From assembly GCA_963674665.2 (NCBI GenBank), contig CAXXPL010000004.1:124001-188000 (forward strand): a stretch of DNA of 64,000 nt, written 5' to 3'. The number at the start of each line of letters is the position of its first letter. Position 1 is the stretch's first letter. The notes below the pieces were generated by a model. It was not told the origin of the DNA. It did not search any database and saw only the letters and a program-made list of their open reading frames with translations. The position numbers and the translations under genes were made by a program. Source of the DNA: G963674665 sp963674665 (GTDB lineage: Bacteria > Desulfobacterota > Desulfovibrionia > Desulfovibrionales > Desulfovibrionaceae). Positions 26,370-34,760 of the stretch are shown here, one piece after another.

Positions 26370-26502
26370 GACTGCATTCGGTTTCCAGAGGAAAAGGATG
26401 GCGAGATAAGTGGTTTTTCCGGATCAGAGAATTCGAATCGCAAATGATTGAAGGCTGTAAGCCTATATCTTCATCCGGGTGTCAGCGGTTCCGGCATGGG
26501 GA

Positions 26503-26718
26503 TCACTCGTCACTCTTGGGCAACGACAGGACAGGGAACTCCAGTCTGACACCCTGGGCATCCCCCTTGTCACAGATGTTTTTTTCGTAGTCCCACCTCC
26601 CACCGGCATCCATGCAGGCGTCGGTTTGAAGGTAGAAATGGATGTCCTCCCAGAACCAGGCCACGAGCAATCCGTATCCGAGAACGGCTACCACGATGAA
26701 TTTCTTGAACAGTTTCAT
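26503..26718 (-). CDS. Small single-pass membrane protein, 71 aa
   Basis: The N-terminus MKLFKKFIVVAVLGYGLLVA gives a positive-inside membrane helix, then WFWEDIHFY and a two-Cys motif DACMDAGGRWDYEKNIC, presumably periplasmic. This Cys...GGRWDY...C layout is seen in many small proteobacterial hypothetical proteins. A frameshifted sister copy lies at 23181-23327. Function unknown. Confidence 0.6.
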   Translation of the reverse strand: MKLFKKFIVVAVLGYGLLVAWFWEDIHFYLQTDACMDAGGRWDYEKNICDKGDAQGVRLEFPVLSLPKSDE

Positions 26719-27220
26719 GTGAATAATTGTTATTGCGATTTTTAGTTTGAGATGTTGAGTTTTTAATATCATATAGTTTATATTTTTGCAATTGCTGATT
26801 GTGATGTTTGTGTGCCAAATAGCAATAGCCGAGTTGTTCCAATGGTATCTATCTTGTTTTTGATATGCTTCCCCAAACCACATTGAAATGTACCCGCCGC
26901 TGCAAGGCTTGAATTTCTGAGATATCCGTATTACAGAACAAGGTACTATAATATAGAACAATATTAAGGTGTTTGACCAACGTCTCCTTCGCATGGCGTG
27001 ATGCGCTTGGCCGCGGGATACCCAACCTGGCCGGTCGGCGCTTCCGGCAGTGTATGGAGCGTTCGGGAGCAACGCGGGCGATGCCTTTCACCCGGAATCC
27101 TACCAACCTTTTCCCGGTTGCGGTTTCCGCGCGCGTGGGCTATGGCAAGGCCACAAAATTTTATTGTCATTAACAAAGGCTACGGCGCAGCCAGCGCCAC
27201 GGCAAGGGCGGTACATACGT
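26719..27220. other. Intergenic stretch before the larC-like gene
   Basis: The first ~250 bases are AT-rich and the rest GC-rich. No gene, tRNA or strong terminator was seen. The promoter of the larC-like gene should lie in the second half, but no convincing -35/-10 pair stands out. Confidence 0.4.
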
Positions 27221-28243
27221 ATGAAGGCGAACCAGGAAGCGGTGGACAACACGGAAGCCCAGGCTCCCGACCACACCCACGAACACTCCCACGATCACGA
27301 CCACACGCACTCTCACGATCACGATCATGACCACGCGCATGATCACGAACACTCCCACGAACATTCACACGATCACGAGCACGCACACTCCCATGATCAT
27401 GACCACGAACACACGCACGATCACCATCACGACCACGCGCACACCCACTCCCATGATCACGGCCATGACCACCACCATGGGCATCATCATTGCGCAAGGG
27501 ATGTTGCGCAGGGGGATGTCCTGACCATACGCCCCTACAGCGGACTTTCCGGCGACATGTTTCTCGCGGGGCTGGCGCGCATGGCTGGAGTGGAGCAGGA
27601 GGAGCTGGGCAGCCTGGCAGCCTCCATCGGACTCCCGGCCATCGAGGGGAGCGTCACCCTGACGCGAAAGTCGGTGAACGAGGTGAACGGCTGGCATTGC
27701 AGGGTCAAACTGCCCCATGAACATGCGCACCGATCCCTGACGGATATCCGCACCCTGATCGCTGGGAGCGGCATGGATGCCGAGGCCGCGCGTCTGGCGG
27801 ACAGCGCCTTCACGCTCCTGGCCGAGGCCGAGGGAAAGGTTCATGGCAAGCCAACCGAATCCGTGACCTTTCATGAGGTGGGCGCCCTGGACAGCATCCT
27901 GGACATCTGCCTGGCCTCGATCCTGTTCGCCCGCATGAGCCCCGTGACCCTGTTCTGCGGCCCCCTGCCCATGTGTGACGGAACCATCTCCTGCTGTCAC
28001 GGCCTGCTGCCGTCTCCTGCGCCCGCCGTATTGGAGCTGCTGCAGGATGTTCCCGTGCGCGGCATCGCCTCGGAAGGGGAGACCGTCACCCCCACGGCCG
28101 TTGCCCTGCTCAAGGGCTTTGGCGCCCGATTCGGCAACTGGCCCGACATGACCATCCGCCGGCAGGCTCTGGTCTACGGCTCGCGCGTGTTCTCCAATAC
28201 CCCCAACGGCGCCATCTTTACCTGGGGAAACAGCAACAGTTAG
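27221..28243 (+). CDS. larC: LarC1-like nickel-insertion protein with extreme His-rich N-terminus
   Basis: LarC inserts nickel into the pyridinium pincer precursor of the LarA cofactor. Residues 18-90 contain 40 His in HD/HE/HS repeats, a probable nickel store. From residue ~100 the LarC1 (DUF111) domain follows: IRPYSGLSGDMFLAGLARMAG, VTFHEVGALDSILDICLA, GTISCCHGLLPSPAPAVLEL and ETVTPTAVALLKGFGARFG. The protein ends about residue 340, where LarC normally continues into LarC2, and no LarC2 follows. The start is ATG 27221; an upstream frame is open but lacks similarity. The nearby plus-strand operon (29578 onward) encodes a LarA homologue, so a shared cofactor pathway is likely. Confidence 0.88.
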   Translation: MKANQEAVDNTEAQAPDHTHEHSHDHDHTHSHDHDHDHAHDHEHSHEHSHDHEHAHSHDHDHEHTHDHHHDHAHTHSHDHGHDHHHGHHHCARDVAQGDVLTIRPYSGLSGDMFLAGLARMAGVEQEELGSLAASIGLPAIEGSVTLTRKSVNEVNGWHCRVKLPHEHAHRSLTDIRTLIAGSGMDAEAARLADSAFTLLAEAEGKVHGKPTESVTFHEVGALDSILDICLASILFARMSPVTLFCGPLPMCDGTISCCHGLLPSPAPAVLELLQDVPVRGIASEGETVTPTAVALLKGFGARFGNWPDMTIRRQALVYGSRVFSNTPNGAIFTWGNSNS

Positions 28244-28382
28244 ATAAGATAGACCATTTCGTGACGCACCGGGACACCTAGATTCGAGGCTGCTCCCGGT
28301 GCGAATGTGTTTTCGAGTAAAATAGCAGGAATTTTATCAGGGTAGCGAAGGGGAATGCCCTTCAGGAAGTTCCCCCGCGACC

Positions 28383-28521
28383 TAGAGCATTTTGTCATTG
28401 AAAAAATCTATCCGGAAATAATGCTCTAGCGGTGTGAAGCGAAGCGGAACAACGCCCGCGAGGTTTCCGTAGCCGGGCTTTGCCCGGCGTCAAGCGGAAA
28501 CCTCAAGCGTAAAATGCTCTA
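28383..28521. repeat. Interspersed repeat family R1, copy c
   Basis: Third long copy (TAGAGCATTTTGTCATTG ... GCGTAAAATGCTCTA), located between the convergent larC-like and iclR genes, where it could also act as a bidirectional terminator. Confidence 0.9.
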
Positions 28522-28531
28522 AAAGAGGCTG

Positions 28532-29302
28532 TCAGCTCTTCCTGTAGCCGAGCTGACGGGAGATGTCGTCGGCCGCCTTGCGGATGAGGCGGCTTAGTTC
28601 TTCGAGTTTGTCATTGTCGATGCGTGTGACCGGCCCCGAGAGGCTGATGGCGGCCAGAGCCCTGCCACTGGCGTCAAAGATGGGAGCGGCGACGCAGCGC
28701 AGTCCGATCTCGATTTCCTGGTCGTCTATGCTGTAACCGCGCTGGCGTATGGTGTGCAGATGCTCCGCGAGCCGGTCCTTGTCGGTGATTGTGTGTTCGG
28801 TGAAACTTTTCAAATCCCCGCCCAGAAGGCTGTTCCACTCCTCCTCGGGCATATGCGCCATGAGCGCCTTGCCCACGCCGGTACAGTGAAGCATTGCCCG
28901 TTGACCGATGCGCGACGAGATGGTCATGGCGTGCGGCCCCTCCACTTTATCCACGTATACCGCCCGGTTCCCTTCAAGGATCACCAGGTGCAGGGTCTCC
29001 TGGGTTTGCTCCATCAGCTCACGCAGATAGGGGCGCGCAAGCTGGCGCAGGTCCGTGCCTCGGATGTAGGCCTGCCCCAGTTGGAAGGTCTTGAGCCCGA
29101 GCTTGTAGCGCCCGGTGTCGGAATCCTGCTGGATGTAGCCCAACTGCTGCAGGGTGTAGAGCAGGCCGAAGCAGGTGCTCTTGTGCAGCCCAAGGCTCTT
29201 GGAAATGGCGGTGACGCCGAGCTCGGTGGTCTCGCTGGTGAACAGCTCGAGGATCGAGATGGCCCGGCATACGGACTGAATCAAGTTGTATTTTTTTTCC
29301 AC
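28532..29302 (-). CDS. IclR-family transcriptional regulator
   Basis: 256 residues from GTG 29302. The N-terminal winged helix (SVCRAISILELFTS, LGVTAISKSLGLHKSTCFG, LQQLGYIQQDSDTGRYKLG) is followed by the IclR effector domain (SRIGQRAMLHCTGVGKALMA, GYSIDDQEIEIGLRCVAAPI, ISLSGPVTRI). Such regulators sense small organic acids of catabolic pathways and often sit divergent to the operon they control. Here the start faces the Fe-S/LarA/Mhp operon across 275 bases containing a promoter-like element and a GTTC...GAAC inverted repeat. The effector is probably a pathway intermediate. Confidence 0.93.
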   Translation of the reverse strand: MEKKYNLIQSVCRAISILELFTSETTELGVTAISKSLGLHKSTCFGLLYTLQQLGYIQQDSDTGRYKLGLKTFQLGQAYIRGTDLRQLARPYLRELMEQTQETLHLVILEGNRAVYVDKVEGPHAMTISSRIGQRAMLHCTGVGKALMAHMPEEEWNSLLGGDLKSFTEHTITDKDRLAEHLHTIRQRGYSIDDQEIEIGLRCVAAPIFDASGRALAAISLSGPVTRIDNDKLEELSRLIRKAADDISRQLGYRKS

Positions 29303-29424
29303 ATGGCTCTCCGGAAAGACGCGGCTTTTATTCGCTTGGTGAGTAGCGGGCGCAAGACCGACTCGTCAAGAAATTTTGCAACCCTTTGTAAAGGGAGGAA
29401 GTTCATTTTTTCGCAAGAATGGAC

Positions 29425-29478
29425 TTGACAGATTTTCAGGTTTGGTAAAAAATAAAACACAGTTCGATAATGTAGAAC
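29425..29478 (+). promoter_or_regulatory. Candidate promoter and IclR operator of the LarA/Mhp operon
   Basis: TTGACA at about 29427 is followed, 17 bases on, by an A/T-rich -10-like AAAAAT. Just downstream GTTCGATAATGTAGAAC (29462-29478) is an imperfect palindrome with GTTC/GAAC arms, similar in form to known IclR-family operators. This is position-based inference. Confidence 0.45.
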
Positions 29479-29577
29479 ATCTGGGGGACGGTCAAAGGGA
29501 TCCCCCGCTCCTCCAGGTACGAGCATCAGGGTGCCGTCGTTGTGCGAGACGGCGGCTAACACTTTAGGGAGGTTGCG

Positions 29578-30183
29578 ATGAAGCTCATCACACTCATTGC
29601 CACGATCGATCAGGACGCATGCATTGGCTGTGGCACCTGCGCCAAGGTCTGTCCGACCCTGGCTATCACCATGAACGATAAAAGGCCGTCAGTGGACCCC
29701 AATCGGTGCAGAGCCTGCGCCAATTGCAACCAGCGTTGCCCGGTTCAGGCCATCGAGATGGTCAAGCTGGACAAACCCTACAAGGTTGGAGTGTCCATGG
29801 ACGATCTGCCCCGCGAGGAAGTGGACGCTCTGTGTATCAAGGCCGGATTCAACCCCAGCCAGATCGTCTGCTATTGCACGGCAACACGCGCCGAAGAGGT
29901 GGCAGCGGCCATTCTCAAGGGCGCTCACACCCCGGAGGAAATCTCCCTGCAGACCGGTCTGCGTTGCGGTTGCTCCGTTGAATGCATCCAGCCCGCTTTG
30001 CGCCTGTTGGAGGCCTATGGCATCAATCCCACGCCCCCGGAAGGGGGATGGCAGTGGTATGGCCGCACCCCGACTCTCCAGGAGATTCCCGAGGAGATCA
30101 AGGCCAAGTACAACCACCGCGGTTTCTTTTTCGACGAGGACATCAAGTTGTTCAAGTCCGTCGTGGACAGCGAGAGGAGGTAG
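29578..30183 (+). CDS. Iron-sulfur protein: two [4Fe-4S] sites plus BFD-like [2Fe-2S] domain
   Basis: 201 residues. Two ferredoxin motifs are visible near the N-terminus: CIGCGTCAKVCPT and CRACANCNQRCPV. A BFD-like motif follows (IVCYCTATRAEEV, then GLRCGCSVEC), suited to a [2Fe-2S] cluster. The rest is a family-specific tail (WQWYGRTPTLQEIPEE). It is the first gene of the operon and ends 5 bases before the LarA-like gene. It probably shuttles electrons to or from an operon enzyme. Fused BFD and ferredoxin modules occur in dehydrogenase complexes, but no flavoprotein partner is present here. Confidence 0.85.
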   Translation: MKLITLIATIDQDACIGCGTCAKVCPTLAITMNDKRPSVDPNRCRACANCNQRCPVQAIEMVKLDKPYKVGVSMDDLPREEVDALCIKAGFNPSQIVCYCTATRAEEVAAAILKGAHTPEEISLQTGLRCGCSVECIQPALRLLEAYGINPTPPEGGWQWYGRTPTLQEIPEEIKAKYNHRGFFFDEDIKLFKSVVDSERR

Positions 30184-30188
30184 TATCC

Positions 30189-31631
30189 ATGCACAAGAAA
30201 GCCATCATGCCGGCTCCGGCCCGCGTATCGCAGTATGGTGTGGCGCCGGAATATGTCACCAAGCGCGTGGCCGAGTACGACAACATGACCTCGGTCATGC
30301 TCTCCGAACTGTTCCCGGACACTCCGCAATGCATCTACCCCTCGGACAAGGGGCTTTCGGTCATCCGCGAAGCCACGGTCAAGGCCCTGGAAAACGTGGA
30401 TATGAGCATGATCAAGCCGGATCAGTCCGTAAACATCTGCGCTTCGCACCACGGCTTCACCCTGTTGGGGGGCGGACCCTACGCCGAGATGCTCAAGACC
30501 ATCCGCGACGTCATCGCCGAACGTACCGGCTGCAAGAACATCCGTCTGCGCGCCGGCGTCGGTCTGCGCTTCCGTGAAACCGAGGAGTACATCAAGGCCT
30601 TTGGCCTGGACACTCACTTCGGCAAGGGCAAGGCCAAGGGCATGGCGCCCATCGACCAGGGCATCCCCATCGAGACCGAGATCGGCACCCTGTACGGCCT
30701 CAAGGCCGTGTACGATGCCGACTGGGTGGTGCACGCCCACAACAGCGACGTGCGCGAGGTACACTTCCACCGTCAGGTGGACCGCGCGGTGAAGCCCTTC
30801 GGCATGTCCTACGCGCGCATCGAGACCCGCTCCACCTATCACCAGAACCTGGGCCCCCGCGGCGCCAACTTCACGGCCCGCTCCATCTTCGCGTCCGACT
30901 TTGTGCAGAGCAAGTTCGCCTTTGCCACGTTCCTGGACATGTCCCCGGCCGGCGTGGTGGGCATCGACGCGGACAACAACCTGTTCGAGCTCAACGATCG
31001 CCTCACCGTGGCCGGCTGCGCCTACTACGGCAAGATCATGACCCTGCTGGGCGAGATCGACGAGTGCATCGCGGTGCTGGATTTCCCCTGCCCGGTTCCC
31101 TACGTGTTCGCCGCGGGCGTCATCTACGCCAACTTCACAGGCGCCAACACCGACCTCTTTGATCTGGAAGCGCCCCTGCCGGGGTACACCTGGTACACCG
31201 AGGCCTTTTACGGAGCCAACGGCCCCCTGATCAAGGAGATCGTGCCCATGAACCCGGCCATCAAGATGTGTGTGCACAACTACGCATGGGGCGGTTACCC
31301 CAGCGCGTTCTTCAGCGAGCACATTCCCACCGTGGTGGTTGGGCGCGAGCAGGCCGAGGTCATGAATCGCGATTCCCAGAACATCGAGTACATGAGCCAC
31401 TCGGTCACGGCTGACAGCACCGACACGGCCATGCACTTCGCCTACCAGACCGCGAAGACCGAGAAGGTGATCATCTTCGACGGCGCGGCCGGAGGCATCA
31501 ACGTAAGCCTGCCCCTGGCCGAGCTGTTGCGCGACAGGGCCAAGGCTGTCAGCGCTAGGGTCGACCTGGAACTGATGCCCAAGTGGCTCAGACAGCGCGG
31601 CATCAACCCCGAGCTGCTGAAACAGGCCTAA
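30189..31631 (+). CDS. LarA-superfamily (DUF2088) protein, putative nickel-pincer enzyme
   Basis: 480 residues. LarA racemases bind a nickel-pincer nucleotide through a Lys thioamide/thioester and His ligands. In this protein His192, Lys202 and His218 (in EVHFHRQVDRAVKPFG and RSTYHQNLG) have exactly the spacing of LarA His174-Lys184-His200. The region before it (NICASHHGFTLLGGGPYAEM, then GCKNIRLRAGVGLRF) fits the LarA N-terminal fold. The remaining sequence is far from lactate racemase, so a different hydride-transfer substrate is likely. The neighbours (LarC1-like, NadC-like, NadD, benzoate-type transporter, Mhp enzymes) suggest a catabolic hydroxyacid or related compound. I inferred the family from motif spacing, without an alignment. 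Confidence 0.72.
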   Translation: MHKKAIMPAPARVSQYGVAPEYVTKRVAEYDNMTSVMLSELFPDTPQCIYPSDKGLSVIREATVKALENVDMSMIKPDQSVNICASHHGFTLLGGGPYAEMLKTIRDVIAERTGCKNIRLRAGVGLRFRETEEYIKAFGLDTHFGKGKAKGMAPIDQGIPIETEIGTLYGLKAVYDADWVVHAHNSDVREVHFHRQVDRAVKPFGMSYARIETRSTYHQNLGPRGANFTARSIFASDFVQSKFAFATFLDMSPAGVVGIDADNNLFELNDRLTVAGCAYYGKIMTLLGEIDECIAVLDFPCPVPYVFAAGVIYANFTGANTDLFDLEAPLPGYTWYTEAFYGANGPLIKEIVPMNPAIKMCVHNYAWGGYPSAFFSEHIPTVVVGREQAEVMNRDSQNIEYMSHSVTADSTDTAMHFAYQTAKTEKVIIFDGAAGGINVSLPLAELLRDRAKAVSARVDLELMPKWLRQRGINPELLKQA

Positions 31632-31742
31632 CAGCCCTTTATATACCACACCCCTTGTTCCGGAGGAGGAGCTACGCGCTCCTCTTCCGGAAACCCCTCC
31701 CGAGCAGGGAGAGGACCGAGGAAGCCGAACAGGAAGAAGCAC

Positions 31743-33587
31743 ATGGCGAAAGACTTGCGGGAAACAATATTCGAGGCGCTGGAAGGGCGGACATTCACGG
31801 CTGAGATCCGGGTACGCATCTCCGGACTGGTCTGCGGTCTGGATGCGGCGTGCCGGAAAGCCGAGGCCCTGGGATGCGAGGTCGTCTCCCGGATTCGGGA
31901 AGGCGGCGTGGCCCAGGCAAACGCCGTGGTGCTCACCCTGAAGGGAAGCGCCCAGGCCCTGGCCATGGCCGAGGACGTGGTTCCCGGCAGCATCGGCAAG
32001 ACCTCCGGCGTGGCCCGGGCAGCGCGCAAGGCTGTGGAACTGGCCGGAGGACGCGTGCGCATCATCTCCGGCGCGGTGAAGAAGCTCCCCGTGGAGTTCA
32101 AGCCCCAGGTGAGGCAGGCACTGGTCTGCGCGGGCGCTGGAGTGCGCATCGCGGACGGCCCCTTCATCTACCTGGACAAGAACTATGTGCGCATGTTCGG
32201 CAGCGTGCGGGCCACCCTGCGGGCCGTTTCGACAATGCAGGGATTCCGGAAGGCAATTCAGCTGCGCGGTCAGCTTCAGGACCTGGCAACCGAGACCCGG
32301 GACGCCCTGGACATGGGAGCCGACATCCTGATGGTGGACACCGGCACGCCCGGAGACCTGGACACCGTGTCCGGCATCGTCCGCGAGCTGGGCATGCGTG
32401 AGCGCGTGACCATAGCCTATGCCGGAGACATCGGCCTGGAGGACATTCCCGGCCTGGCGGCCCGCGACGTGGACATCCTCGGAGTGGGGCGGGCCATTCT
32501 CGACGCGCCCATGGTGGACCTGAAAATGGACGTGAAGCACCAGGCCCCGGCCTGGGTGCGTCAACGCGAAACCCATGCGGACTATGCTTCCCGCGGGGAA
32601 AGGACGCCTGAGATGGAATTGAATCTGTTGGAAAAGACTGAACTGCGCATAGACGGCATCACCCTCGAGGGCACCAATCTCACGGATCTGGCCGAGGCCG
32701 TGGCCGTGACGCTGGGCCTGCCCAGGGACAAGGTCCTGGTCATCGACGTCCGGCTGGGGCAGGTGGCTCTGGATCTGCTGGTGCGCACAGTGAGCGCGGA
32801 GCAGGTCTTTGGCAGGAAGCGCGCCCTTCTGGACGCCCTGGCAAAGATCCCCGGCGTGACCCTGCGGCCGGACGCGGCCATCCACTCCGCCGGAATCCTC
32901 GGGGCCATCGGCCTGGACGAGGAGGATGCGCCCCGCGTCATCGAGGCCAGCCGCGCCATGACCACCAACATCCTGGCCAACAAGAGAGGGCGGATCCGGG
33001 TTTTTCCTACCGGATTCGAGCTGGTGGGCGGCATCATCGAGGACACCAACACACCGTTCCTGGTGAAGGTGCTGGGCGAGGCCGGTTACATGGCCGAAGC
33101 CGCCGAAGCGGTTCCGGACAGCCTGGAGTGCCTGGGCGCCGCCCTGGGCGAGGCCTCGGATGTCTGCGGTCTGGCCCTGACCACCGGCGGCGTCGGCGCG
33201 GAGGACAAGGACTTCAGCGTGGAGGCCATCCTCTCCCTGGATCCCGAGGCCGCAACCCCTTATTTGGTGCGTTTCACCAAGGGAGAGGGGCGCCATGTGA
33301 AGGACGGCGTACGCATCGGCGTTGGCGAATATAACGGCTGTCTGCTGGTGGCGCTGCCCGGCCCCAACGACGAGGTGCGCATGGCCGCACCCGTGCTGGT
33401 GCGCGGGCTCAAGGAGCGCTGCGGCAAGGAGGAGCTCGCCCGCCGTTTGGCCGAGGTCCTGCGGGACAAGCTCAGGGACAAACAAGAGCAGTGGCATGCC
33501 CACGGGCATGGGCACTGGCATCACGATGAACATCATCATGCCGGGCATGATCACGACGGGCACTCACATCAAGGAGGAGTGAGATGA
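31743..33587 (+). CDS. NadC-like/MoCF fusion protein with His-rich C-terminus
   Basis: 614 residues. Residues ~1-285 follow the nicotinate-nucleotide pyrophosphorylase (NadC/ModD) fold: GLVCGLDAACRKAEAL, GSIGKTSGVARAARKAVELA, ATETRDALDMGADILMVDTG and GDIGLEDIPGLAARDVDILG. The usual RKT and GG-x-NHR phosphate-site motifs are altered (SGAVKKLP, GAGVRIADG). After an unassigned middle part, residues ~410-590 form a MoCF/CinA-type domain (GGIIEDTNTPFLVK, LALTTGGVGAEDKDFSVEAI, LVALPGPNDEV). The tail (HAHGHGHWHHDEHHHAGHDH...) has about 15 His. It is coupled to the next gene by an ATGA overlap. A role in making or metallating the pincer nucleotide is inferred; the fusion is unusual. Confidence 0.8.
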   Translation: MAKDLRETIFEALEGRTFTAEIRVRISGLVCGLDAACRKAEALGCEVVSRIREGGVAQANAVVLTLKGSAQALAMAEDVVPGSIGKTSGVARAARKAVELAGGRVRIISGAVKKLPVEFKPQVRQALVCAGAGVRIADGPFIYLDKNYVRMFGSVRATLRAVSTMQGFRKAIQLRGQLQDLATETRDALDMGADILMVDTGTPGDLDTVSGIVRELGMRERVTIAYAGDIGLEDIPGLAARDVDILGVGRAILDAPMVDLKMDVKHQAPAWVRQRETHADYASRGERTPEMELNLLEKTELRIDGITLEGTNLTDLAEAVAVTLGLPRDKVLVIDVRLGQVALDLLVRTVSAEQVFGRKRALLDALAKIPGVTLRPDAAIHSAGILGAIGLDEEDAPRVIEASRAMTTNILANKRGRIRVFPTGFELVGGIIEDTNTPFLVKVLGEAGYMAEAAEAVPDSLECLGAALGEASDVCGLALTTGGVGAEDKDFSVEAILSLDPEAATPYLVRFTKGEGRHVKDGVRIGVGEYNGCLLVALPGPNDEVRMAAPVLVRGLKERCGKEELARRLAEVLRDKLRDKQEQWHAHGHGHWHHDEHHHAGHDHDGHSHQGGVR

Positions 33588-34693
33588 AAGCGCAGCTGCA
33601 ACGCCGGATAGAGGCCCTGCAGGGGCTTATGCGGCAGGAGAACCTGGAGGCCGTGATCTTCACGGACCGCGAGAACCTGATCTACTACTTCGGCACCACC
33701 GAAATCGAGTGCATGGCCGGAGTCATTCCCCTTGAAGGGGAGCCCGTGGCCTGCTGCCTGTGGCTGGACACCGCCTATGTGAAAGAGAAATCCGGCTGTG
33801 AAAAGGTCAGGCCCTACCACTTCCCCTCCAGCAATATCGGCGCATCCATCGTGACCGCCATGCGCGAGCTTGGACTGGACGCCCCCAAAAGGGTGGGGTT
33901 CCACAAGTACTTTGTGGACCTTCCTGTGTACCAGGCCCTGCGTGCGGCTTTTCCGGCCATGGAGTGCGTGTCCGCCGTGGAGATGACCTACCGGGTGCGC
34001 TCCATCAAGGACCAGGACGAAATGGCGCTGATCACAAAGGCCTGCTCCTTTCTGTCCAAGGGTATGAGCGCGGCCGTGGAGGCGGTGCGCCCCGGTGTAA
34101 GCGAGACCGAGGTGCTGGCCGAGGCTGATTACGCCATGCGCAAGGCGGGTTCCGAGGGATCGAGCTTCCGTATGCAGGTCCTCACTCCCAAAAAGCAACT
34201 GCTTGTCCATCCCTACGCGGATGCATCCCTTATCGGCAACGACCAGGTGGTGGTTGTTCATCTGGGCGCCTCCTGCGGGGGCTACGTGGGAAAGATGTGC
34301 CGTACCGTTGCGTTGGGAGAACCCGCGCAGGAAACACTGGATATCCACGAGTTGCTGCGCCAGGCACAGGATCTGGCCGTGGGCGCGTTGCTGCCCGGCA
34401 CCTGCGTGGCCGATATATACACCGAGGTTGCCGCGTTCGTGGCCGAAGCCGGCTACGGGGGGCAGTTCCTCGATCATCTGGGCTATGGAGTGGGAATCCG
34501 TCAGTCCGAGTTCTATCCTGTCGTGGGCAAGGACCTGCCCCATGTCATCGAAAAGGATATGGTGGTGGATCTGCTGCTGCCCACAATCTACAAACCCGGG
34601 GTTGGCGGGCCGCGCATCACCGACGTGATCCGCGTGCTGGATGACGGAGGCGAGTACCTGACCACATTCCCCAGGGAGTTGGTCAGAAAGTGA
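33584..34693 (+). CDS. M24-family (creatinase/prolidase-like) protein lacking metal ligands
   Basis: 369 residues with the N-terminal creatinase domain (LMRQENLEAVIFTDRENLIY) and a pita-bread C-terminal domain (VRSIKDQDEMALITKACSF onward). In metal-dependent M24 peptidases five ligands (Asp, Asp, His, Glu, Glu) are present. Here the equivalent places read VVVHLGASCGGYVGKMCRT, LGYGVGI, DLLLPTIY and GPRITDVIRV, so the acidic ligands are gone. It may act without metal, as creatinase does on C-N bonds. It overlaps the NadC-like gene by 4 bases and precedes the transporter. The substrate is unknown. Confidence 0.85.
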   Translation: MKAQLQRRIEALQGLMRQENLEAVIFTDRENLIYYFGTTEIECMAGVIPLEGEPVACCLWLDTAYVKEKSGCEKVRPYHFPSSNIGASIVTAMRELGLDAPKRVGFHKYFVDLPVYQALRAAFPAMECVSAVEMTYRVRSIKDQDEMALITKACSFLSKGMSAAVEAVRPGVSETEVLAEADYAMRKAGSEGSSFRMQVLTPKKQLLVHPYADASLIGNDQVVVVHLGASCGGYVGKMCRTVALGEPAQETLDIHELLRQAQDLAVGALLPGTCVADIYTEVAAFVAEAGYGGQFLDHLGYGVGIRQSEFYPVVGKDLPHVIEKDMVVDLLLPTIYKPGVGGPRITDVIRVLDDGGEYLTTFPRELVRK

Positions 34694-34760
34694 TTCGAAC
34701 CCTGTGACGAGCGGGGCGCATGCACATCATACTTTACAGATAAGAGGTAGGAGACAAGGT

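Noticed and set aside
27290..27490. Tandem DNA repeat or CRISPR-like array in the His-rich region
   Set aside because: The period comes from His/Asp codon repeats inside a coding sequence; there are no spacers. No CRISPR array was seen anywhere in the window.
30015..33563. 1,182-codon minus-strand open frame
   Set aside because: It is the shadow of the LarA-like and NadC-like genes; the plus-strand proteins have clear motifs, while this frame is low-complexity Gly/Ala/His text.
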